DNA of 64,000 nucleotides from Enterobacterales bacterium (GTDB lineage Bacteria; Pseudomonadota; Gammaproteobacteria; Enterobacterales; Enterobacteriaceae): NCBI GenBank assembly GCA_003864575.1, contig BHES01000003.1, positions 1 to 64,000 of the forward strand, read 5' to 3'. Shown piece by piece: positions 33,703 to 42,744 of this stretch (position 1 is its first letter; each line of letters starts with the position of its first letter). The notes under the pieces were generated by a model. It saw only the letters and a program-made list of their open reading frames with translations, ran no database searches and was not told where the DNA came from. The position numbers and the translations under genes were made by a program.

Positions 33703-33739
33703 ATTGCGCAAACTCTGCGAGATATTGCGCAAATCTGCT
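33703..33739. repeat. Phased direct repeat ATTGCGCAAA (palindromic TTGCGCAA cores)
   Basis: ATTGCGCAAACTCTGC (33703) and ATTGCGCAAATCTGC (33724) repeat with TTGCGCAA cores exactly 21 bp apart, two helical turns. An AGCAGA/TCTGCT inverted repeat (33689-33694, 33734-33739) brackets them. They lie about 120-155 bp upstream of ppsR. It looks like a two-site operator; the regulator is not identified. Confidence 0.5.
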
Positions 33740-33947
33740 GAGAAAAATGAAATGACATTTTATTTTTCCAGAGGATCCTCGCAGGATTTTGATTTGCTTC
33801 AGCACAACTTCAGCCAAGCTGATAGCTTACCGGCATGTTCGAAGCGAGACGCGTGTCTTCATGATTTGTAAACAGTTACTGCTTCATGATGTGCAGGGGG
33901 AAGATGAAAGGTATGGAATTTTCTTAAACAGAAATAGTTTAAATAGC

Positions 33948-33988
33948 TGGATCGATTCACCTATCCAAGTGTTATGGATCATTATGCT
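33948..33988 (+). promoter_or_regulatory. Cra (FruR) site and -10 of the ppsA promoter
   Basis: TGGATCGATTCA (33948-33959) differs from the Cra consensus TGAATCGATTCA at one base. A -10 like TATGCT lies at 33983-33988 with no good -35. If transcription starts near 33995, the Cra site is centred at about -41, the position expected for an activator. Cra activation of ppsA is known in E. coli. Confidence 0.65.
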
Positions 33989-34093
33989 AGGCTGAAATAA
34001 CTGACCCATTCAGTGTTAAGCCACATTACTTACCTCAACTACTAGCCTGCTTAATGTAAAAAGTAGCCTACTGAATTAAGAAAGGATTGTTTC

Positions 34094-36478
34094 ATGGCCA
34101 ATCTCGAACCCGATTTACGCAATGTTATCTGGTACAACCAGCTAGGTATGAACGACGTTGACAAGGTCGGGGGTAAGAATGCCTCCCTGGGGGAAATGAT
34201 AACTAACCTGTCCGAGCTCGGTGTGTCCGTGCCGAATGGTTTTGCTACCACGTCGCAGGCGTTTAACGATTTCCTCGACCAAAGCGGTGTGAATACGCGG
34301 ATTCATGATTTGCTCGACACGGTGGATGTCGATGACATCAGCCAGTTGACCAAGGCCGGGTCCCAAATACGTCAGTGGATCGTTGAAACACCTTTCCAGC
34401 CCGCGTTGGAAAAAGACATCCGGGCTGCATATCAGCAGCTTTCCGAAGGGGAAAAGGACGCCTCGTTTGCCGTGCGCTCTTCTGCCACGGCGGAAGATAT
34501 GCCCGATGCATCATTTGCTGGCCAGCAGGAAACTTTCCTTAATGTGCAGGGGTTTGACGCTGTACTGACTGCAGTTAAGCATGTTTACGCGTCTCTGTTT
34601 AATGACCGCGCCATCTCTTATCGCGTCCATCAGGGCTATGACCATCGTGGCGTGGCATTGTCCGCGGGTGTTCAGCGTATGGTGCGCTCTGATTTAGCCG
34701 CTGCAGGTGTGATGTTCACCATTGATACTGAATCCGGTTTTGATCAGGTGGTGTTCATCACATCTGCCTATGGTCTGGGAGAAATGGTCGTGCAGGGTGC
34801 GGTTAACCCCGACGAGTTCTATGTGCATAAACCTACGCTGGCAAAAGACAAACCGGCCATAGTGCGCCGAACCATGGGTTCCAAAAAAATCCGTATGGTA
34901 TATGCCGACAGTCAGGAGCACGGTAAGCAAGTGCAAATCGAAGATGTGCCCGCCGAACTGTGCGAGCATTTTTCGCTGACTGACGAAGAAATTCAGGCGC
35001 TGGCCCGTCAGGCGCTGCTGATTGAAAAACATTATGGCCGCCCGATGGATATCGAATGGGCCAAAGACGGTCACAGTCAAAAATTGTATATTGTGCAGGC
35101 GCGCCCGGAAACGGTTCGTTCCAATGGCCAGGTCATGGAGCGCTACCAGCTTAATGGCAGCAGTAAAGTGCTGGTGGAAGGGCGTGCTATTGGTCATCGC
35201 ATCGGTGCCGGTCCGGTGAAAATCATTCATGACATCAGTGAAATGCACCACGTCAAAGCCGGTGATATTTTAGTGACAGACATGACTGACCCCGACTGGG
35301 AGCCGATCATGAAAAAAGCGTCGGCTATCGTGACTAACCGCGGCGGTCGTACATGTCACGCAGCGATCATTGCGCGTGAACTGGGTATTCCAGCGGTTGT
35401 GGGCTGTGGCGATGCAACCGAGAAGCTAAAAGAAGGCCAAAAGGTCACGGTGTCCTGCTCAGAGGGCGATACCGGCTATGTGTATCAGGATGAACTCGAC
35501 TTCAGCGTGCAGAGTTCAGAAGTGAATGAACTGCCTGAATTACCACTGAAAATTATGATGAATATCGGTAACCCTGATCGCGCGTTTGATTTTGCCTGTT
35601 TACCAAACGAAGGGGTCGGGTTGGCGCGCCTTGAATTCATCATTAATCGTATGATTGGTGTCCATCCAAAAGCGTTGCTGGAATTTGATAAACAAGAACC
35701 GGCATTGCAGGATGAGATCACTAAGCTAATTCAGGGTTATGACAGTCCGCGTGAATACTATGTGGCACGCCTGACGGAGGGGATCGCGACACTCGGTGCT
35801 GCATTCTGGCCGAAGCGGGTTATCGTGCGTTTATCTGACTTTAAATCTAATGAGTACGCCAATTTGGTGGGTGGCGAGAAGTACGAACCTCATGAAGAGA
35901 ACCCGATGCTGGGTTTCCGTGGCGCAGGTCGTTACGTATCAGACAACTTCCGCGACTGTTTTGCACTGGAGTGCGAGGCCATGAAACGGGTACGTAATGA
36001 TATGGACTTGACTAACGTTGAAGTGATGATCCCGTTCGTTCGTACCGTGGCGCAAGCCGAAGCCGTGGTGGCAGAACTGGCGCGTCAGGGACTCAAGCGG
36101 GGTGAGAACGGACTGAAAGTGATCATGATGTGCGAAATTCCGTCCAATGCGTTGTTGGCTGAACAGTTCCTTGAACATTTCGACGGTTTCTCTATTGGTT
36201 CGAACGACATGACGCAGTTGACGCTCGGCCTGGATCGCGATTCAGGTGTGGTTTCTGAGTTGTTCGATGAGCGTAATGAGTCGGTCAAAATGCTGCTCTC
36301 CATGGCAATTAAAGCGGCGAAAAAGCAGGGTAAATACGTAGGGATTTGCGGTCAGGGGCCATCTGACCATCAAGACTTCGCTCAATGGCTGATGGATGAA
36401 GGCATCGATAGCTTGTCTCTCAACCCGGATACCGTCGTGCAAACCTGGCTGGCGTTGGGTGAGAAGAAAGTGTCCTGA
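34094..36478 (+). CDS. ppsA: Phosphoenolpyruvate synthase
   Basis: Converts pyruvate, ATP and water to PEP, AMP and phosphate, allowing gluconeogenesis from three-carbon substrates. 794 residues (E. coli 792). The N-terminal ATP-grasp domain includes KNASLGEMI and [20 protein letters not shown]; the swivelling phospho-His domain has [18 protein letters not shown], with the regulatory Thr next to the catalytic His; the C-terminal PEP/pyruvate barrel has [14 protein letters not shown] and [24 protein letters not shown] precedes the ATG. Regulated by Cra (site upstream) and post-translationally by divergent ppsR. Confidence 0.97.
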   Translation: MANLEPDLRNVIWYNQLGMNDVDKVGGKNASLGEMITNLSELGVSVPNGFATTSQAFNDFLDQSGVNTRIHDLLDTVDVDDISQLTKAGSQIRQWIVETPFQPALEKDIRAAYQQLSEGEKDASFAVRSSATAEDMPDASFAGQQETFLNVQGFDAVLTAVKHVYASLFNDRAISYRVHQGYDHRGVALSAGVQRMVRSDLAAAGVMFTIDTESGFDQVVFITSAYGLGEMVVQGAVNPDEFYVHKPTLAKDKPAIVRRTMGSKKIRMVYADSQEHGKQVQIEDVPAELCEHFSLTDEEIQALARQALLIEKHYGRPMDIEWAKDGHSQKLYIVQARPETVRSNGQVMERYQLNGSSKVLVEGRAIGHRIGAGPVKIIHDISEMHHVKAGDILVTDMTDPDWEPIMKKASAIVTNRGGRTCHAAIIARELGIPAVVGCGDATEKLKEGQKVTVSCSEGDTGYVYQDELDFSVQSSEVNELPELPLKIMMNIGNPDRAFDFACLPNEGVGLARLEFIINRMIGVHPKALLEFDKQEPALQDEITKLIQGYDSPREYYVARLTEGIATLGAAFWPKRVIVRLSDFKSNEYANLVGGEKYEPHEENPMLGFRGAGRYVSDNFRDCFALECEAMKRVRNDMDLTNVEVMIPFVRTVAQAEAVVAELARQGLKRGENGLKVIMMCEIPSNALLAEQFLEHFDGFSIGSNDMTQLTLGLDRDSGVVSELFDERNESVKMLLSMAIKAAKKQGKYVGICGQGPSDHQDFAQWLMDEGIDSLSLNPDTVVQTWLALGEKKVS

Positions 36479-36502
36479 CGGACAGAGTCATTAGGTAGTG
36501 TT

Positions 36503-36532
36503 AAAGCCGTGGCATTGAGTCACGGCTTTTTT
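36503..36532 (+). terminator. Terminator after ppsA
   Basis: AAAGCCGTG / CACGGCTTT stem with loop GCATTGAGT, then a T run. Confidence 0.88.
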
Positions 36533-36557
36533 AATGCCATTTTGGCAAACTCAGGAC

Positions 36558-36665
36558 AAAAAAAAGCCCATCTAGGAGATAGGCAAAGACTACACACAGC
36601 AATTTGGGGTATACAGGCTTAGGGGAAAGCTTGCATATAAATCATGGGGTTGAAATCCGAACTGT
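36558..36665 (-). ncRNA. rprA: Small RNA RprA
   Basis: The minus strand carries TTGCTGTGTGTAGTCTTTGC, identical to the core of E. coli RprA, followed by a GCCTAT/ATGGGC terminator stem and eight T residues. The upstream part keeps TGATTTATA and a CCCC-containing segment like the E. coli rpoS-pairing region. A -10 TAGTAT (36676-36671) predicts a start near 36665, so about 108 nt (E. coli 105). RprA is an Hfq-dependent RNA that activates rpoS translation and represses csgD. An RcsB box lies upstream. It sits between ppsA and ydiK, with its terminator facing the ppsA terminator. Confidence 0.88.
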
Positions 36666-36699
36666 TAATAATACTAGGGTTCGGTGAGGTTTTCGTCTG

Positions 36700-36713
36700 T
36701 AAGATTTGTCTTA
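36700..36713 (-). promoter_or_regulatory. RcsB box of rprA
   Basis: TAAGACAAATCTTA on the minus strand is an almost perfect palindrome fitting the RcsB/RcsAB box (TAAGAATATTCCTA; E. coli rprA has TGAGACGAATCTGA). It is centred about 42 bp upstream of the inferred start, so Rcs envelope-stress activation is expected. Confidence 0.78.
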
Positions 36714-36822
36714 ATAGCAATTATTTCTATAGCTAACTAATTAATGGAATTCATCGAAAGAGCAAAGCGGATATTTAAAACGCAGAGGGGCCGGGAGAGG
36801 GGGATGCTAAGAGCGGTGATAG

Positions 36823-36868
36823 CATGCTGCCTGTCTGCGAAACAGGGTTTGTTATAACAGGCAGCATG
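36823..36868. repeat. 12-bp perfect inverted repeat downstream of ydiK
   Basis: CATGCTGCCTGT and ACAGGCAGCATG form a perfect 12-bp stem with a 22-base loop, starting 18 bases past the ydiK stop. No T run follows on the minus strand. An overlapping ATGCTA/TAGCAT hairpin (36804-36826) could compete with it. It may be a Rho-type end or an RNA-stabilising structure. Confidence 0.55.
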
Positions 36869-36886
36869 GGGATGGCTTATTAGGTT

Positions 36887-37984
36887 TTATTCCTCGAGGG
36901 ATCGCGCAACCTGATGAATATCATGCTCAGGTTCAGGGGCCTCATTGACCCACAGTGAAATCAGGCGGTAAGAGACCGCCAGTACGACCGGGCCAATAAA
37001 CAGACCAATCATTCCGAAGGCGAACAGGCCACCGATAACACCAGAGAGGATCAGTAACATCGGCAAATCGGCACCCATACGGATAAGTACAGGGCGAAGT
37101 ACGCTGTCGAGCGACCCCACCACGCAGCTCCATACCAGCAGCACCGTGCCCCAGGTATTATCACCGGTCCAGTACAACCAGATGATGGCGGGAATAAGTA
37201 CCAGCAAAGGACCGATTTGCGCCACGCAGCAGACAAACATCACCACGGTCAGAACCGTTGCATAAGGAATTCCGGCGAGAGCCAGCCCGATACCACCCAG
37301 CACGGACTGCACGATGGCGGTCACGACAACGCCCAATGCGACAGCACGGATCGCCTGACCGGCCAGAATAACGGCGGCATCGCCGCGTTCGGCAGCCAGA
37401 CGAACAGCAAAGTGGCGGATACCCATTCCCACTTGTTCACCACGGCTGTAGAGCAGGGCGCTGAATAGCAGCATCAGAGAACAGTGAAGAATAAAGCGTC
37501 CCAGATGACCGGCTTGTATCAGAAACCATGATGCAGTTTGTCCGACGTAGGGCTGCACTTTGGTCAATAACGCATTGCCGCCACCGTTAATCATTGTATG
37601 CCAGCCTCCATATAGCTTATGGCCGGCCAGCGGAATAGAACGTAGCCACTGGAAGTCAGGCATATGCAGGCTTGAGGGGTTGCTTGCCAGTTGTACCAGC
37701 GGAGCGCCGTTTTCTATCGCACTGCTCACCAGTAAGGCGATCGGCAGAACAAACAGTAAAATCAACAGCAGTGTCATCACGATCACCGCCAGAAAACGTT
37801 TACCCCAAAGTAATCTTTGTAGTTTGATCATCAAAGGCCAGGTAGCAATGACCACCATGCCTGCCCAGGCAAAACCTAAAATAAAGGGCTGAACGATCCA
37901 AATACTGGCCACTGTCATCAGGGCGATAAACAAAACCCCAAACATAATTCGGGGCAAATCATAACGTGCTATCGGCAGGTTCAT
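36887..37984 (-). CDS. ydiK: AI-2E family transporter YdiK
   Basis: 365-residue inner-membrane protein of the AI-2 exporter/permease superfamily (PF01594), with about eight helices and a long periplasmic loop near residues 95-150. MIGLFIGPVVLAVSYRLISLW near the C-terminus is the family signature. The transported substrate of YdiK is unknown; E. coli ydiK is PurR-regulated. Divergent from ydiJ. The 271-bp gap between them shows no other recognised feature. Confidence 0.88.
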   Translation of the reverse strand: MNLPIARYDLPRIMFGVLFIALMTVASIWIVQPFILGFAWAGMVVIATWPLMIKLQRLLWGKRFLAVIVMTLLLILLFVLPIALLVSSAIENGAPLVQLASNPSSLHMPDFQWLRSIPLAGHKLYGGWHTMINGGGNALLTKVQPYVGQTASWFLIQAGHLGRFILHCSLMLLFSALLYSRGEQVGMGIRHFAVRLAAERGDAAVILAGQAIRAVALGVVVTAIVQSVLGGIGLALAGIPYATVLTVVMFVCCVAQIGPLLVLIPAIIWLYWTGDNTWGTVLLVWSCVVGSLDSVLRPVLIRMGADLPMLLILSGVIGGLFAFGMIGLFIGPVVLAVSYRLISLWVNEAPEPEHDIHQVARSLEE

Positions 37985-38255
37985 TCTTCGTTCTCATAGT
38001 AAAACAGGGCAAGGTGCCTGAATAACGCTCTTATTTACTGCAAATCTTCATGTGAGTAAGCATGGAGCATTTCGCCGTTTTTAGACAGTGCGCCGCACTT
38101 TTTGTTATTAGCCAGCACTGAGGTTTTCGCCCGCCAGTAGTTCAGGGAATAACTGACTGCACGCAGACGAAGCGCTGGAAAACGAAGTATGTTAGTTTTT
38201 ATATTGGGTAAAGAACAGGGTCCGGCAAACAACAACAATGGCAGAGTCAAAATAA

Positions 38256-41200
38256 ATGATCCCACAGATTTCACAGGCACCTGGCATTATTCAGCTGGTG
38301 CTCGATTTTTTGGAAGCCTTAAAGAAAGACGGTTTTACGGGTGATGTCACAACAACCTATGCCGACCGGCTAACCATGGCGACCGATAACAGCGTGTATC
38401 AGCTTTTGCCTGACGCCGTGCTGTTTCCTAAAGCCACCTCCGATGTTGCCCTGCTGGCAAGACTGGCCGGACAGGAGCGGTTTCGTTCCCTGGTGTTTAC
38501 GCCACGCGGTGGCGGTACGGGGACCAACGGTCAGTCGCTGAATCGCGGTATGGTAGTGGATATGTCTCGTCATATGAACCGCATACTGGATGTCAACGTT
38601 GAGCAAGGCTGGGTAAAAGTTGAAGCTGGCGTGATTAAAGACCAGTTGAATGATTACCTGCGTCCGCTGGGTTATTTCTTTTCTCCTGAACTTTCCACCA
38701 GCAACCGGGCGACGCTTGGCGGGATGATCAACACGGATGCCTCGGGTCAGGGTTCTTTGGTCTACGGCAAAACTTCCGACCATGTGTTGGGATTGCGCGC
38801 CATTGTTATTGGTGGCGATATGCTCGACACCACGGCAATTCCAACTGAACTGGCCGATAAACTCGGCGAAGAAGATTCGGTGATCGGCCGTATTTACCGG
38901 ACAGTGCTCGACAGCTGTCGCGACAATCGCGCGCTGGTTATCGAAAAATTCCCCAAACTTAACCGCTTTCTGACCGGTTATGACCTGCGTCATGTGCTGA
39001 GTGACGATCTGCAAAATTTTAACCTGACCCGTATCCTCACCGGTTCAGAAGGATCATTGGCCTTCATCACGGAAGCACGTCTTAACATCACGCCAATCCC
39101 GAAAGTGCGACGTCTGGTGAATATCAAGTACGATTCGTTCAATTCCGCCCTGCGTAATGCGCCGTTTATGGTCGAGGCGAAAGCCTTGTCGGTGGAAACA
39201 GTCGATTCAAAAGTGCTGAATCTGGCCCGTGAAGATATCGTCTGGCACACCGTGCGCGATTTCATTACCGATGTTCCCGGTAAGGACATGCAGGGTTTAA
39301 ATATCGTTGAATTTGCCGGTGACGACGGTGAACTGATTGAACGCCAGCTTGAAGCCCTGTGTGAGCGCCTTGATGGTTTGATCAGTGATGGCGAAGGTGG
39401 CGTGATCGGTTATCAGATTTGTGCGGACCTGTCGGGCATTGAGCGCATTTATGGTATGCGTAAAAAAGCCGTGGGTTTGCTTGGCAATGCGAAAGGTCAG
39501 GCGAAGCCGCTGCCCTTTGCCGAAGACACCTGTGTGCCGCCGGAATCCCTGGCTGACTATATTGTAGAGTTTCGCGCGCTGCTCGATAGCCATAATCTGA
39601 GTTATGGCATGTTCGGGCATGTCGATGCCGGCGTGTTGCACGTACGCCCCGCGCTGGATATGTGTGACCCACAGCAGGAAGTCCTGCTGAAACAGATTTC
39701 CGATCAGGTTGTGGCGCTCACGGCCAAATACGGCGGCCTTTTGTGGGGCGAACATGGGAAAGGTTTCCGCGCCGAATACAGTCCGGCCTTCTTTGGCGAA
39801 ACGCTGTTTAACGAGCTGCGTCGTATTAAGTCCGCTTTTGATCCGGATAACCGGCTCAATCCGGGCAAAATTTGTGCGCCGCTCGATTGTGATGAACCGA
39901 TGATGAAAGTGGACGCCGAAAAGCGCGGCACGCTGGACCGACGTATTCCGCTGGAGGTTCGCCAGTCATTTCGTGGAGCCATGGAGTGTAACGGCAATGG
40001 CCTCTGCTTTAACTTCGATGTGAAAAGCCCGATGTGTCCGTCGATGAAAATTACCGGCAGCCGCATCCATTCGCCGAAAGGTCGTGCTGGTCTGGTACGT
40101 GAATGGTTACGTCTGCTATCGGAACAGGGCGTGGATCCGCTGGCGCTGGAAAGTGCGCTGCCGCAGCAGAAGATGAGCTTCCGGGCACTCATTGATCGCA
40201 CACGTAACACCTGGTATGCCAACAAAGGGGAGTACGATTTTTCCCATGAAGTGAAGGAAGCGATGTCCGGCTGTCTGGCGTGTAAGGCGTGCTCCACGCA
40301 GTGTCCGATTAAAATCGATGTGCCGGGTTTTCGCTCGCGTTTCTTGCAGCTGTACCACACCCGTTATTTGCGTCCTGCGCGTGATTATCTGGTGGCTGGT
40401 GTAGAGAGCTATACGCCGCTGATGGCTAAAGCGCCGAAGGTGTTCAACTTCTTCTTCAGCCAGCCCTGGGTCAGGGAAATGAGCCGCAAAACTATCGGCA
40501 TGGTTGACCTGCCGTTGCTGTCCTCCCCCACACTGCGTCAGCAATTGCTTGGCCATAGTGCGACTACCATGACGCTTGAGCAGCTGGAGAAAATTAATCC
40601 GGCTCAACGCAGTAACTATGTATTGATTGTTCAGGATCCTTTCACCAGCTATTACGACGCGCAGGTGGTGGCCGATTTCGTCCGTCTGGTGGAGAGGCTG
40701 GGGCTAAAACCGGTTCTGTTGCCATTTTCGCCGAATGGCAAAGCTCAACATATTAAAGGTTTCCTGCAACGGTTCGCCAAAACGGCCAAAAAGACCTCTA
40801 TTTTTCTTAACCGCGTTGCGCAGTTGGGAATGCCGCTGGTGGGTGTCGACCCCGCGCTGGTGTTGTGCTATCGCGACGAATATAAAGAGATCTTAGGTAC
40901 CACGCGCGGGTCATTTGAAGTGCAACTGGTGCATGAGTGGTTGGATAAACTGCTGACTGAATTGCCGGAGCAACAGCAAAGCGGTGAATCCTGGTATTTG
41001 TTTGGGCATTGCACCGAAAGCACCGCGCTGCCGGGGAGCAGCAAGCAGTGGAGCGATATCTTCGCCCGCTACGGTGCCAAACTTGAAAATGTGAGCGTCG
41101 GCTGTTGCGGTATGGCCGGGACTTATGGTCACGAAAGTAAAAATATCCAAAACTCGCTGGGCATTTATGAGTTGTCGTGGCATCAGTCCTTGCAACGTCT

Positions 41201-41312
41201 GCCACGCCAGCGCTGTCTGGCGACGGGGTATTCCTGCCGCAGTCAGGTAAAACGTATTGAAGGAAATGGTTTACGCCATCCTTTACAAGCACTACTGGAA
41301 TTGATCCCTTAA
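38256..41312 (+). CDS. ydiJ: FAD/Fe-S oxidoreductase YdiJ (probable D-2-hydroxyglutarate dehydrogenase)
   Basis: 1018 residues, the same length as E. coli YdiJ. An FAD-binding PCMH domain (FTPRGGGTGTNGQ, NRATLGGMINTDASGQGSL) and FAD-oxidase C-terminal domain (GHVDAGVLHVRPALDM, RLNPGKIC) come first. Two cysteine clusters follow (GNGLCFNFDVKSPMCPS and SGCLACKACSTQCPIKID) and a C-terminal CCG-type region (SVGCCGMAG). Homologues oxidise D-2-hydroxyglutarate, a side product of SerA; that assignment is from family knowledge, not visible here. It is probably cotranscribed with menI, 18 bases downstream. Confidence 0.9.
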   Translation: MIPQISQAPGIIQLVLDFLEALKKDGFTGDVTTTYADRLTMATDNSVYQLLPDAVLFPKATSDVALLARLAGQERFRSLVFTPRGGGTGTNGQSLNRGMVVDMSRHMNRILDVNVEQGWVKVEAGVIKDQLNDYLRPLGYFFSPELSTSNRATLGGMINTDASGQGSLVYGKTSDHVLGLRAIVIGGDMLDTTAIPTELADKLGEEDSVIGRIYRTVLDSCRDNRALVIEKFPKLNRFLTGYDLRHVLSDDLQNFNLTRILTGSEGSLAFITEARLNITPIPKVRRLVNIKYDSFNSALRNAPFMVEAKALSVETVDSKVLNLAREDIVWHTVRDFITDVPGKDMQGLNIVEFAGDDGELIERQLEALCERLDGLISDGEGGVIGYQICADLSGIERIYGMRKKAVGLLGNAKGQAKPLPFAEDTCVPPESLADYIVEFRALLDSHNLSYGMFGHVDAGVLHVRPALDMCDPQQEVLLKQISDQVVALTAKYGGLLWGEHGKGFRAEYSPAFFGETLFNELRRIKSAFDPDNRLNPGKICAPLDCDEPMMKVDAEKRGTLDRRIPLEVRQSFRGAMECNGNGLCFNFDVKSPMCPSMKITGSRIHSPKGRAGLVREWLRLLSEQGVDPLALESALPQQKMSFRALIDRTRNTWYANKGEYDFSHEVKEAMSGCLACKACSTQCPIKIDVPGFRSRFLQLYHTRYLRPARDYLVAGVESYTPLMAKAPKVFNFFFSQPWVREMSRKTIGMVDLPLLSSPTLRQQLLGHSATTMTLEQLEKINPAQRSNYVLIVQDPFTSYYDAQVVADFVRLVERLGLKPVLLPFSPNGKAQHIKGFLQRFAKTAKKTSIFLNRVAQLGMPLVGVDPALVLCYRDEYKEILGTTRGSFEVQLVHEWLDKLLTELPEQQQSGESWYLFGHCTESTALPGSSKQWSDIFARYGAKLENVSVGCCGMAGTYGHESKNIQNSLGIYELSWHQSLQRLPRQRCLATGYSCRSQVKRIEGNGLRHPLQALLELIP

Positions 41313-41330
41313 AGGTTGCAGGAGCAGCAC

Positions 41331-41750
41331 ATGGCTTTTTGGAAAAGAGAAACCACCCTCGACGCGCTTAATCACTACAGCCAGGGATGTATGGTCGGGC
41401 ATGTAGGCATTGAGTTTACCCTGTTGGGTGAAGATCATCTGGAAGCGACAATGCCGGTTGACTCGCGTACTACGCAGCCGTTTGGCTTGCTGCACGGCGG
41501 TGCATCGGTGGTACTGGCGGAATCGATGGGTTCAATGGCTGGATATTTGTGCACACAGGGTGAACAGCAAATCGTTGGGGTGGAAATCAATGCCAATCAT
41601 TTGCGGGCAGCCACCCGCGGCTATGTGAAAGGGGTCTGTCGCGCCTTACATGTGGGACGCCGTAATCAGGTTTGGCAAATTGAGATTTTCGACGAGCAGG
41701 AAAAACTGTGCTGTATTTCCCGGCTGACGACCATGGTGATAGATATTTAA
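41331..41750 (+). CDS. menI: 1,4-dihydroxy-2-naphthoyl-CoA hydrolase MenI
   Basis: Hotdog-fold thioesterase that releases 1,4-dihydroxy-2-naphthoate in menaquinone synthesis. 139 residues. [20 protein letters not shown] carries the catalytic Glu; [11 protein letters not shown] and [14 protein letters not shown] match E. coli YdiI. The ORF track starts five codons early; ATG 41331 follows AGGAG. It is preceded by ydiJ, as in E. coli. Confidence 0.94.
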   Translation: MAFWKRETTLDALNHYSQGCMVGHVGIEFTLLGEDHLEATMPVDSRTTQPFGLLHGGASVVLAESMGSMAGYLCTQGEQQIVGVEINANHLRAATRGYVKGVCRALHVGRRNQVWQIEIFDEQEKLCCISRLTTMVIDI

Positions 41751-41789
41751 ACTTTTCAACGATGTTGAGTTAGCTTGTGTAAGGGCAGG

Positions 41790-41823
41790 GCGGAAGCATT
41801 TTTAGTGCTTCCGCTTTATTTTT
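41790..41823 (+). terminator. Terminator after menI
   Basis: GCGGAAGCA / TGCTTCCGC stem, 7-base loop, followed by TTTATTTTT. Confidence 0.88.
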
Positions 41824-41856
41824 GCGGCGGGTTAGCGCTAATTTGTTGAAATTTAG

Positions 41857-42261
41857 TTAAAGCTGGAAGGGAACGCGCTTCACGAAGTCAGTCTGAAAGG
41901 CTGTCGCTTTTTCCCAGATGCCCATCATGGCATAATAGTGGCAAATCAGTTTCAGCGTATGACGAGCAAAGTGATAGCTCTGTACCCGAAACAGCTCATT
42001 ACGATGGGGCGTGTTGATCTCAAGAATAAGGCGGTTGTGCAGTTTGCACAGAGCATGCAGATAACTGTGGTCATCGCCATTTTGCAAACACAGATTGGCC
42101 ATGTCGAGGCAGTGCGTGTTGAAGCGCTTTAGCTGGCTGATGTCAGCATCTTCCCGGCGCAGTGCGGCTTCCGTCATGTAAAAGTCTACCGTGGCATCGC
42201 GAATAGTAAATTTATATTCGTCGATTTTATTTTGCAGCCACGCATTAACTGATTGTGCCAT
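41857..42261 (-). CDS. Hypothetical protein behind a Fur box (134 aa)
   Basis: I do not recognise this family. From ATG 42261 it is a soluble, mostly helical protein with no signal peptide or membrane segment: MAQSVNAWLQNKIDEYKFTI, then a His/Tyr/Cys-rich stretch (YHFARHTLKLICHYYAMMG) and the end VKRVPFQL. The track start at 42339 would place the Fur box inside the coding region, so 42261 is preferred; its ribosome-binding site is weak. E. coli has only short ydiH/rydB sequences at this place. An iron-starvation role is inferred from the Fur box and the suf neighbour. Confidence 0.7.
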   Translation of the reverse strand: MAQSVNAWLQNKIDEYKFTIRDATVDFYMTEAALRREDADISQLKRFNTHCLDMANLCLQNGDDHSYLHALCKLHNRLILEINTPHRNELFRVQSYHFARHTLKLICHYYAMMGIWEKATAFQTDFVKRVPFQL

Positions 42262-42278
42262 CCGCGTCAGTCCAGATT

Positions 42279-42297
42279 TTGAATGATAACCATTATC
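42279..42297 (-). promoter_or_regulatory. Fur box upstream of the 134-aa hypothetical gene
   Basis: TTGAATGATAACCATTATC matches 15 of 19 positions of the Fur consensus, better than the hemP box. It lies 18-36 bp before ATG 42261; a -10 like TATGAT lies further upstream on the minus strand. Confidence 0.75.
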
Positions 42298-42474
42298 AAC
42301 TTGAAGGCTTATCATATTGGCAAATGAGAATGGGATCAATCACGGTGTTGGCTTTTTTTTCGATGTGGTTAACAGCATTAGTACCCATTTAAAGAGTGTG
42401 GAGATGAGGCAAAAAAAGGCATTTCCTGACTATAAACCACCGAATTCATAAATAGGTATTTCCGATGAATGTTT

Positions 42475-42522
42475 TATAATAGTTATCGGGAAGACGGTTT
42501 GTCCCGCGGCAGTCGCGGGGAT
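42475..42522 (+). other. Promoter-like TATAAT followed by a GC hairpin
   Basis: TATAAT at 42475-42480 is followed by TCCCGCG-GCAGT-CGCGGGGA (42501-42521) and a T/A-rich stretch. It lies in the 483-bp gap between the Fur-box gene and sufA, where E. coli has the small RNA gene rydB. It could be a short RNA or part of the suf leader; no homology was recognised. Confidence 0.3.
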
Positions 42523-42651
42523 TTAAGTTTATTTAACAAAAAATTTACAACTTATTCAATGTGTTGATGGCTGCGGTGTTTAAGACCCGCCGACGGCCAG
42601 CCCTCTATAGCGCAGGCGTTGAGTGACTCTCCTCACGCGAAATCGCTATAC

Positions 42652-42696
42652 CCTCTTAAAACAAGAGGTTGAAGTGATATAGGTTATCACTAGAAT
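42652..42696 (+). promoter_or_regulatory. suf promoter with overlapping inverted repeat
   Basis: TTGAAG (42669-42674), 16 bp, TAGAAT (42691-42696) form a good promoter 49 bp before sufA. The inverted repeat CCTCTT-AAAAC-AAGAGG (42652-42668) abuts the -35 element, where IscR, OxyR or Fur act on E. coli suf. Which regulator binds is not shown by sequence alone. Confidence 0.5.
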
Positions 42697-42744
42697 AGGC
42701 ACAATAGGTCTGGTCTATGACCCTGAAACGATGAGGTAGGACAG

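Noticed and set aside
38035-38280. 81-residue minus-strand ORF with a signal-peptide-like start in the ydiK-ydiJ gap
   Set aside because: GTG start without a ribosome-binding site, overlaps the start of ydiJ, lacks a C-terminal domain pattern; probably chance.
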